Below, one piece after another: positions 28,789 to 37,115 of a DNA stretch of 64,000 bases (positions within the stretch are counted from its first letter, which is position 1; each line of letters begins with the position of its first letter). The position numbers and the translations under genes were made by a program. The stretch is from contig NC_043998.1 of assembly GCF_902150065.1 (NCBI RefSeq), positions 3,101,001 to 3,165,000 on the forward strand. Reading direction: 5' to 3'. The notes below the pieces were generated by a model. That model was not told the DNA's origin. It did not search any database and saw only the letters and a list, made by a program, of their open reading frames with translations. This DNA comes from Myripristis murdjan (taxonomy: Eukaryota; Chordata; Actinopteri; Holocentriformes; Holocentridae).

Positions 28789-29108
28789 AAGGCTGCATGA
28801 TATGGACAAAATTTCACAAAATATCTTGATAGAAATACGATGTACGAAATGATTAAGGGTTCACATTTATTTGAAATTTTAAGTGTAGAAACAATGAAAA
28901 CTGAGCATTCTTCAAAAACAGCATAATAATACCAACTAGATGTGGAAAATGCAATTACTGCACAAAATATTTTTTATGAGAACAGACCAATCACTGTCTT
29001 AGGCTAACCCTAAATTTGATATTTTCCATATCATTGCCTTTTGAGGTATTGATATCTTGCATGTTTGTATCTAGATAATGATATGGTAACGATATATCCT
29101 TCTGCCCT
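28789..29108. mobile_element. MITE-like stretch, GGCTGCATGATAT terminus
   Basis: It begins 'aaggctgcatgatatgg' and ends 'gatatatccttctgccct', imperfectly inverted, with 'tattgatatc' words inside. It resembles the element in arl3 intron 3. Confidence 0.35.
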
Positions 29109-30220
29109 ATTTGCCATCTCATCAGGTTTGTTCATACTTTGTTTTTGACCTGTAGCCTGTATTGCCTGATGGTAGGTTGACAACAGCCTGAGGTAATCTT
29201 TGGAGCACATAACTACAATGTGTTGAATACATAAATCCAAAATATAACTACCACAGAAGAACATAATCACAGTAACCGTCAGCGGGTAGACTGTGAAATC
29301 ATCAGAAAGTCTGAAAGCATTTGCATTGCTGTTACACATTGTGTCAGCTGGGAAATCCCTGAAACACCCAAATATACTTACACATTGAGTTTCTTTTAGT
29401 AAGTCAGGCCTGGCATAGAAAGTGAAAGATATTCTGCATTCTGATGAACAATGTGATGTATAAGGCCAAAAACAGTGAGAACAATATCTGTTAGTTATGA
29501 GAATCAAAACAACACAAATATCCTAAAGCATACCCCAGATTATTTAGCAAATCAACCGTTTAATCCGAACTGAAAATATAAATATATCAGTGAAAAAAAA
29601 AAAAAAAAAATCAGCATGCTGTGATCACACAGATAGATATCAACTGGGGATCACTTAAAACATATAGGTTAACTTATCAGCATTTTAACAAAAGTAATGT
29701 AGTAATTGATGATTCCAGTGGTGAACACAAGATAGGATAGCCTACCTAACAAAATCTGTTCACCGTTTACCTACAGCTGAGCAGTTTTACAATAACACTA
29801 CGAGGGAAACCCTACTTAAGGTAATTATTTGATAAATGACACACTTTTTTTCCTATGTGTAAGTAGGCCTACAGTGTAGCTTTGATGAAAGATTAAATGC
29901 AGTCTATAGAATAAATGCACCACTGAATGAATAGTGGGTTATGAGAGATTCTGCATCAATTACTTGCAGGCAAAATACAATTTACTTTTACCATCTCAGA
30001 GAAGCCCCACCATGTGGCAGGACATCAAAACCATGTGATTAATAAAGGGTGTAATAATAGCGTGGGAAATCCAGAACGGCCACTGTGTTGGAGATTATAT
30101 TACAGACTAGGAAGTAAAACGCAACGGTTTGTTAGTACCACTCCTTGACAAACCGTGGACCCTGGAATAAACATACTAATTGTTTCTAGGTAATTTCTTT
30201 GATGTTTTTTACATTGCAAC
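29109..30220. other. No gene seen; left flank of the U5 array
   Basis: A/T-rich sequence with no recognised exon. Bases about 30045-30130 are a diverged copy of the array's second module (see 31855-32115 and 33060-33325), marked by 'ataatagcgtggga' and 'cactgtgttggaga'. Confidence 0.4.
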
Positions 30221-30340
30221 GAAGCCCCACAAAAATCGCAGGGCATCAAAAAATTAACCAATACTCGTAATGCTCCTCTCCACGGAAATCTTTAGTAAAA
30301 GGCGAAAGATTTATACGATCTGAAGAGAAACAAGAGCGTA
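30221..30340 (-). ncRNA. U5 spliceosomal snRNA, copy 1
   Basis: Read on the minus strand this is a full-length U5 snRNA of about 120 nt. The 5-prime stem with GTTTCTCTTCAGATCG leads to the invariant loop 1, GCCTTTTAC (30295-30303), then TAAAGATTTCCGTGGAGAGG on the other arm, the Sm site AATTTTTTG and a 3-prime hairpin (GCCCTGCGA / TGTGGGGC). U5 is the core RNA of the U5 snRNP and tri-snRNP; loop 1 aligns the two exons during both splicing steps. The 5-prime end is placed by analogy with human U5 and may be off by a few bases. No damaging change is seen in loop 1, the Sm site or the hairpin, so it looks functional. Confidence 0.93.
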
Positions 30341-30584
30341 CTAACACGTCAATTCCGACACACCGAGCAGCTTGACGGCGACACACACCAACGTGCTGGT
30401 TCAATTTAAAAGGCATTTAAAAACACGACACAGAGACAGAGAACTCGTGCTGTCTGTGTGCCACAAACACGGATGGAAGAGAGAGTTTGTGTTAGTAATG
30501 CAGCAGGAAAAAAAACACCTTCAATTCGTCTATTTTTTCCCATGTTATGACACAATGCATCACGGGAGTACAGGATTCACTTCC

Positions 30585-30590
<6 letters not shown>
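30341..30590 (-). promoter_or_regulatory. snRNA-type promoter of U5 copy 1
   Basis: On the minus strand a 'tgtgtgtcgccg' block lies 36-47 bp before the RNA start (30376-30387), the position expected for a proximal sequence element. About 210-230 bp upstream is 'ctcccgtgatgcattgtg' (30551-30568), matching the ZNF143/Staf site of snRNA distal elements, followed by an ETS/GABP site CCGGAAGTG (30578-30586). No TATA box lies at -25, as expected for a Pol II snRNA gene. Confidence 0.65.

Positions 30591-30619
<29 letters not shown>
30588..30619 (+). repeat. Poly(T) tract beyond the U5 copy 1 promoter
   Basis: A run of about 32 T follows the ETS site. A shorter tract stands at the same place in copy 2 (about 32854-32873), so the tract predates the duplication. 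Confidence 0.9.
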
Positions 30620-30622
<3 letters not shown>

Positions 30623-31030
30623 CCATTCTTATTTTGTTACTGACTTCTAATTTAACAACACACACACACCACCTGGGAAAACCTTTTTGATCCTGCAGTC
30701 ATAAAATCAAACTGTAAAGCAGAACCGCCGTCTAAGCATGTGTAATGTAAGGTAAAATAATACAAAGATGCACCTTCAGATAATTCACCTTTTATCTGGA
30801 CCCTCCAAATTCAATTGCAGGTTTTACTTCATACACAGCATTAGCCAGTAGGTAAAACAACACAACAGATACAGCTTAACAACAACGACAACATGTGATT
30901 AAATGAATTAAGAGACACTGGAGATAAGCTACTAAAAATATGTCAACATGACGCCAGAAGATGAAACTATTTTCATTTTAAATTCAGACATAACCGCCCC
31001 GCCAACAAGACATTCAGTGATACACACCAA

Positions 31031-31086
31031 GGATATCTTCAGTAAAGGCGAATGATTTAATCTATTTTACCAGAAACCAGAGCAAG
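31031..31086 (-). pseudogene. Degenerate U5 snRNA copy
   Basis: The plus-strand text 'ggatatcttcagtaaaggcg' aligns with the U5 stem and loop 1 region 'ggaaatctttagtaaaaggc' of the intact copies, and 'cagaaaccagagcaag' aligns with the 5-prime stem. A further piece, 'cgatctgaggagaaac', lies at 31134-31149. Loop 1 has lost an A, and the Sm site and 3-prime hairpin are not found, so this is a decayed copy or fragment. Confidence 0.6.
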
Positions 31087-31854
31087 AAAAACAAATTAAA
31101 ACAAGATAGCCTGCAGAGCAGGTTGTTGAAATCGATCTGAGGAGAAACGGGTGTGAATAACAACTCGACAGCAACACACCGACCAGGCTGGTATATTTAA
31201 TAGCTAGTTAACCATAAAACGCAGTAAAAACAAAAGTAAAACGACAAATAACTAACTAATATCGTGTGCGTTCATACGCACTGTGAAATATTTTATGCTG
31301 GTAAATGGAAAGGTGAACAACATCGGCCTACTTGTCTTGTCGTGAATCCCAGGGGTCCCGGGGGCCCATGTGGAGGCCCCACAGAGCCCCTTGAAATACA
31401 GGCTCGCTGTGATTTCACTCATACCAAGTTGGCCCACTGGGGAAATCTGGGGATTTCACAGAGATTATTGACCCGGGGTTTCACTTTCTGTTAGCTCCAC
31501 ACCGGGGGCACACAGCCCGGCATGTCCTCTGGACTAGGCCACCGCTGGAGCCCATGGCATACGGTGCTCGGTGTTTTGTTTGTTTGTTTGTTTTTTACTA
31601 ATCATACAGAACAACGACTCCACGTGCGTGTTTGGGCTGTTGCACATACAGTCACTTCCCGCTCGTGCATCATTTGAACATATAGTGACACGCGACATAA
31701 AGCTAACACTGCGACCAGATTAAAATAAATCATACATAAGTACATATCTGACCAGCCGCGCAGTTTAGGCAGGAGTGGCAACGTGTGACTCTTACTGACA
31801 GTAATGACTGAAAAAATACGACTGGTGCGACTCGCAGAGAAGACGAGGGAAAGG

Positions 31855-32115
31855 GAGATACGGACAATAACAATAAGAATAATGTATGATCTAAAATGCA
31901 ACGAGTCTGGAATGGAAAAGTCAACATTTAGGTGATAAAGTACAATATAGTGCACATCAATCGTTTGGTGAACAGACCTGCCGAACAGAGGATATAATAA
32001 CGTGAGAATCACGGAATGGGCACTATGTTGGAGAAGCATACAGAGAAAATTATATTCCATACTACAATGTAAAACACCACGGCTATTTACCAACAATACT
32101 GGACAAAAAGGAGCA
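31855..32115. repeat. U5-array module B, copy 2
   Basis: Closely matches 33060-33325: 'aatggaaaagtcaacattta', 'cgtttggtgaa' and 'ataataacgtgaga' are shared. It lies downstream of U5 copy 2 in the RNA's direction. No function is apparent; it marks the duplication unit. Confidence 0.7.
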
Positions 32116-32467
32116 CAATCTTACTCATTCCCCATTATCAAACGCCCTGTAACTATAGACTTCAGGCTTTTTATTGTCATTCAACCATGAAACATGAGTG
32201 AATGCAACACAATTACCCAGGTCTCGGTGTGTGTGCAGCGGAATATAAGAATAAAAAGTAAATAAATAAATAAGATATACCAATAAACATCTGGCTATGA
32301 GTACAGTATTGCACATGTAGCAGCAACACAGTGCAGAGACAGCAAATGAGTGCAAAAAAAAAAAAACTAAAACTAAAAACTAAAACAGTAAGCAGCCAAC
32401 AACAGCATAGTCAAAGTGCAGATTATTTAAGTGGACAAACAGTGTATGTGAACGTGCTTCTTCAGAT

Positions 32468-32482
32468 TCATTATTCTTAAAC
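32468..32482 (-). terminator. Candidate snRNA 3-prime box, U5 copy 2
   Basis: GTTTAAGAATAATGA on the minus strand begins 10 nt past the U5 copy 2 end and resembles the snRNA 3-prime box (GTTT-N-AAA-R-N-N-AGA) that directs Integrator cleavage. Copy 3 has 'gttaaagaaaac' at a similar distance (33391-33402). Confidence 0.45.
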
Positions 32483-32491
32483 AGTTCAAAG

Positions 32492-32609
32492 GAAGCCCCA
32501 CAAATCGCAGGGCATCAAAAAATTAATCAATACTCATAATGCTCCTCTCCACGGAAATCTTTAGTAAAAGGCGAAAGATTTATACGATCTGAAGAGAAAC
32601 AAGAGCGAT
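32492..32609 (-). ncRNA. U5 spliceosomal snRNA, copy 2
   Basis: About 118 nt with all U5 hallmarks on the minus strand: 5-prime stem, loop 1 GCCTTTTAC (32564-32572), the Sm site AATTTTTTG and a 3-prime hairpin closed by GCCC/GGGC. It differs from copy 1 at a few positions, mostly at the extreme 5-prime end and the hairpin loop, which is two T shorter. Its promoter and about 200 bp beyond it match those of copy 1, so the two arose from one duplicated block of about 0.6 kb. Confidence 0.93.
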
Positions 32610-32855
32610 CTGACTTCCGCCTGCCGACATACCGAACAGCTTAACGGCGACACACACCAAAGTGCTGGTTCAATGTAAAATGCATTAAAAGCACGACACA
32701 GAGACAGAGAACTCGTGCTGTCTGTGTGCCACAAACACGGATGGAAGAGAGAGTTTGCGTAAGTAATGCAGCAGGGAAAAAACACCTTCAATTCGTCTAT
32801 TTTGTTCCATGTTATGACCCGATGCATCACGGGAGTACGGGATTCACTTCCGATT
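32610..32855 (-). promoter_or_regulatory. snRNA-type promoter of U5 copy 2
   Basis: The 'tgtgtgtcgccg' block lies 36-47 bp upstream (32645-32656). The ZNF143/Staf-like 'actcccgtgatgcatcggg' lies at about 32818-32836 and the ETS-type 'cggaagtga' just beyond (about 32844-32852). Order and spacing match copies 1 and 3. Confidence 0.65.
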
Positions 32856-33059
32856 TTTTTTTTTTTTTTTTTTGCTCCATTCTTGTTTTGTTACTGTCTT
32901 CTAATTTAACAAGACACACACCACCTGCGAAAACCTTTTTGATCCTGCAGTCATAAAATTAAACTGTAAAGCAGAACCGCCGTCTAAGCATGTGTAATGT
33001 AAGGTAAAATAATACAAAGATGCAGCTTCTATTTTTGAGCAAGACCCTCCAAATTCAAT

Positions 33060-33325
33060 ACGAGGGAAAGAGAAATACTGAGAATAAAAATAATATATGA
33101 TACAAAATGCAAAGAGTCAAGAATGGAAAAGTCAACATTTAGGTAATATAGTACAATGTAGTGCAAATTAGTCGTTTGGTGAATAGACCGACGGAACAGA
33201 GGACATAATAACGTGAGAAACTCGGAATTGGCACAATGTTGGAGATGCTTACAAGCGAAATTGTAGTTCCAAAAACAATGTATAACACCACGGCTGTTTA
33301 CATATACTACTGGGCAGAGAGTCAT
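33060..33325. repeat. U5-array module B, copy 3
   Basis: Duplicate of 31855-32115. It stands directly between the promoter side of U5 copy 2 and the 3-prime side of U5 copy 3. Confidence 0.7.
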
Positions 33326-33411
33326 ACAGTAACCCTATCCTGCCACAGATAAATGTCATTTCAATAAGTCTATAACAAACTTCATTTTAAGTTTTCTTTA
33401 ACATAGCTTAG

Positions 33412-33529
33412 GAAGCCCCGCGTAACGCAGGGCATCAAAAAATTAGTTTATACTCATAATGTTCCTCTCCACGGAAATCTTTAGTAAAAGGCGAAAGATT
33501 TATACGATCTGAAGAGAAACAAGAGTGTA
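33412..33529 (-). ncRNA. U5 spliceosomal snRNA, copy 3
   Basis: About 118 nt. Loop 1 (33484-33492), the stem arms and the Sm site are identical to copies 1 and 2. The 3-prime hairpin is GCCCTGCG-TTA-CGCGGGGC, where two G-U pairs of copy 1 have become G-C pairs, so the sequence changed but pairing is kept. Its promoter is much more diverged from those of copies 1 and 2, yet it retains the same elements. It is therefore the older paralogue and probably still functional. Confidence 0.93.
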
Positions 33530-33766
33530 CTGCCTCTGTCTCTGCGCCACGCCGAAGGCACCAGCGGCGACACACATCTGGGTGATGGTTTACTGTTAAC
33601 AAGATCCACACCCATAAAAAGGACCGATAATTCAACATGTGCAGGTTACAACAGCTCTAATGGGAGAGTGTTTTCTGATAGCAAAGACAATACGCTGCAA
33701 AACGATATATTTATATTCTGGTTACGGTGCGAGGCATGTTGGGAGTAGAGGCATTCACTTCCGGGT
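33530..33766 (-). promoter_or_regulatory. snRNA-type promoter of U5 copy 3
   Basis: A 'tgtgtgtcgccg' block again lies 36-47 bp upstream (33565-33576) despite diverged flanks. 'ctcccaacatgcctcgc' (33730-33746) is a close ZNF143/Staf match, and CCGGAAGTG (33755-33763) is an ETS/GABP site. Confidence 0.7.
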
Positions 33767-33936
33767 GGCTGTCGCCTAGGTTTAATCTCCGGGTTAACCC
33801 AGCCCAAGTTAAAAGCCTCACCTGAGCTGCTCTTATAAATTATTGAGTGCATTTAACACAAGCAACCCTTACAACACACAAACATTCTACATTCACCAAT
33901 ATTTTTCCAGCTGTAAAATGCTAACATGTAAATCTT

Positions 33937-33937
33937 C

Positions 33938-33969
<32 letters not shown>

Positions 33970-33980
33970 GGGGGGGGGGG
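33937..33980 (+). repeat. (GA)n followed by poly(G)
   Basis: About 22 bp of GA dinucleotides run into about 20 G residues, an unusual long G homopolymer that may form a G-quadruplex or be an assembly-sensitive site. Confidence 0.9.
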
Positions 33981-34767
33981 CATTCAGTGAGAGCTGCGAT
34001 TAATTCAAACAGGAAAAATATCGTACGTCTGCCGGAAATACCAGAATAAATAACCTCATGAAAGACTTTACTCGCAACTCATGAAAAACTTAAATAAAAA
34101 TGGGATCTGTGGTCTGTAGAGATGCAGTCCATTTACCGATCGTCTGTTTTTGCGGTCTGTAGTCATGGAGAGGAGCCGTGATTGTTAAAAGCCACATGCA
34201 GAACAACGCCCCCCCGTGGGTGTGTGAGCTGCACACACAGGTGAGGCCACCCATCCTGCAAACCACTCAATTTTGCTTCTTGAGATTATAAAACCTAAAT
34301 CCCACAGCGCGACCACGACAGGAGAAACCGTGCAAACTTCTACAATGACAGACAACAAGCTTTTTGTTTTTAACAACACTGCAGTAATTATGGATACGGT
34401 GCTAGAGAAGTAATCTAATTGTTCACCACCTAAACTCGGTTTAGTGCACATCATGTCAGACTAGTGTATTCAACTGGTTTCCAACGTGGGGTCCGGGGAC
34501 CCCCACAAGGGCCTCTGAAAGGCTTCTATGAAGTCCTCAACATTTCACTAGAATTAATCTGACTAGAAATTGTTAAAGTACAAAAAAGAAGTATGAAGGA
34601 TTAATTTTTACTCTCAGTCTGCTGTTTAGATATATTAATTAACCACTTCTGTAACTACTTCAGCAAGCACTGCATCAATGTGTCAACTGACGTCTTCTGT
34701 AGCTACTTCAGCGAGCGCGTGAAGAAATGTATCGTTGGAATCAGATTGTAACGTTGTTGTAGCGGGA

Positions 34768-34789
34768 AGGGTTAGGGTTAGGGTTAGGG
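34768..34789 (+). repeat. Short interstitial telomere-like repeat
   Basis: Nearly four TTAGGG units lie in tandem (AGGG then three TTAGGG). Confidence 0.8.
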
Positions 34790-35169
34790 AATATCTAAAT
34801 CTTACCAGGATACAGCAATGCTATTTTCTGATTGGCTGTTCAGTAGCTATATTCTTTTTATTTGATTAGTTGGTACGTGGCAGGGCCTTCTGAACTCTAC
34901 CTGGAACCGGAGCCCGTCTACGACTATATGCTATATTAGACATTCTCTGCCGGAACTCACTCGATTCCTCTACCTGTTCCACTGTTATAAAAAAATAAAT
35001 AAATAAATAAAAAAAACAGCGGCGCAACTTGGTGGGCGTTATCCCGGTAATTTCTCTGCGCGAGAAATACCCTACAAGGTGTGGCGTGTGTGCGTGTGAA
35101 CGTGTTGAAATGCGTGTGACTCACGCCTAATGCGCGAGACTTTAGAGCTTTGTATCAAATATGATAGTT

Positions 35170-35545
35170 TATACAGGTTAGAAAGCTTAGAAACACTTAC
35201 CTTCGACACGACCTTGGCTAGTCCAGCGAAGCTTGTACGTTACTTCTTCTTCTTCTACGATTTTCCAGGCGCATCAACTGGACTGCAAAATCAGCGGCCC
35301 GAAAATCATCTGGCCACCGCGGAAAAAACACAACAGGACAACCAAACGAGCTCTGACAGTTTTAACTAACTAACACTAACTAACTAGCTAACCAACTAAT
35401 ATAGAAATAATAGAGAAAATATAAACGAGTTTAGAAATACTTAACTGCTAAACAACCTTGACCGATCCAATGAAGCTTGTAGGCTACGTTATTTTTTCTT
35501 CTTCTACGATTTTCCAGCTGCATCAACTGGACCGCAAAAACAACC
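35170..35545. repeat. Direct duplication, ~255 bp period
   Basis: 'ttcttctacgattttccag' with 'gcatcaactgga' and 'gaagcttgta' occurs at about 35215-35300 and again at about 35470-35540. Both copies lead into ACTA-rich microsatellite sequence. No coding capacity is recognised. Confidence 0.65.
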
Positions 35546-35549
35546 ATTT

Positions 35550-35583
35550 AACCAGCTCTAACTAACTAACTAACTAACTAACC

Positions 35584-35636
<53 letters not shown>
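35550..35636 (+). repeat. (CTAA)n microsatellite
   Basis: About 20 tandem tetranucleotide units with one interruption. Confidence 0.9.
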
Positions 35637-35637
<1 letters not shown>

Positions 35638-35639
35638 GC

Positions 35640-37115
35640 AAATAAATAAATAAAATAAGCAGATAAATAAATATTTGGTCCTCTTCCACACATAAATTTC
35701 TTCAGTTACTGTGTAGAATAACTCAGAATGAACTCAAAATCTGATGCAGTATAGTGGTTTATTATATCTCCTTAGAGTACAATAAACCGAGTTGCACCAT
35801 GAAGCAACTGACTCAAAATTCTGTATCTCACCTGCTTTTGTACCTTTTATTAGACTTATATAATGGTGTCTTGGATTTGCACCCCCTATACTAAAAAATA
35901 ATAAAGAATGAATACATCATCAGGTTACATATCATATGCTACCTATGAATTTAATATATTTGATAATGTGAAGTTGAGTTGATCCTTAGCTCGAATGGGC
36001 TCATTATTCCCAACATGCATATCCTGTGCTGTCAAATGATATATTTTCATGGTAGCTGCCGATGCAAATTCACATTTTCCCCCTCACATTTTCTGTCTAT
36101 ACCTTGTAATGGTTGCATGAGGTTAATACATCTGCCTGTTCTGTAATTTAATCATTGCAACCTCCTGCTCTCCTGCTGCTGCAGTGTGACCCAGTTTCCC
36201 CATTGGGATCACTGAGGTATCATCCAGTCTGAGGAGTGAAAATGTGTTGGCCACCTCTCAACACCCTGCTAGCACCACTTGGTCTACTCAGAGGAAGTTT
36301 AGACAGTCTTTTGCCAATAATGACAATATTTATATCTTTTTAATTGCAATGAGAACCCATTACAAAGCATGAAACACAACATATTATAAGAGATTATGTG
36401 TTTTGTTCAGCCTTAAGTTTTAAGCCCGAGTGAAACTGAATAACATACATGAAAACAACATGTATAACCCATTTCAAACTAATATCTAAGATAGCACAAG
36501 GAAATGTAACAACAACAAAAAGAGTGATTTTCACACATTTGTGGATAATGAACATTTTAGGCTCACTTATCACAATTCAGAAATACATTCAAAAGTGTCT
36601 AATATTCATTGCTTGCATGAATATAACATAGTTGGAGCTGTGTAATTTGTGACCGTCCACATAATCTGATGACCCTTCATTAATCCACAGAGGTAAATTC
36701 TTCTTCTTTTGATTGCCTGAGGTCTGGCTCGACTGAATCCCCGGATCACTGCAGTGTCTTGCTCAAAGGCACCTCAGCAAAGTGAATATTTGCAGACATA
36801 AAGGCTTGAATGAAGGTACTCTGCCTTAAGGTCATGCCCCAGTACCTACCATTTGCTCAGAGCAGCTTTTAACAAATGTCTTTGACAACGCTGCACATGT
36901 AATTTGTGGCACAAAACCAGATTGAGGACCAGACTTTACCCAACCAGGACAATTCAGATGGCGCCACAGAAGCCGTCGGTCACAGAAAAGTGCCAAGTAT
37001 GTTCATGTGAATGTCGAAATGTTCTTCCAACTTATTGTTTTGTTCTCCAAGAAGAAGCGGGCCTGATGCCATTATGTCCTCACAGCGTCGTGTCCTCACA
37101 GCATAGTACTTTGTT
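35640..37115. other. Intergenic; no gene seen
   Basis: A/T-rich sequence with no recognised exon. The right part is expected to be st6galnac1 3-prime UTR. Confidence 0.45.

Noticed and set aside
29031-29507. 158-residue minus-strand open frame with hydrophobic stretches
   Set aside because: It overlaps a MITE-like stretch, has no recognisable domain, no good splice context and strongly A/T-driven composition; chance frame.
31602-32096. 164-residue minus-strand open frame
   Set aside because: It lies across duplicated module B of the U5 array, and the corresponding frame in the other module copy is not conserved.
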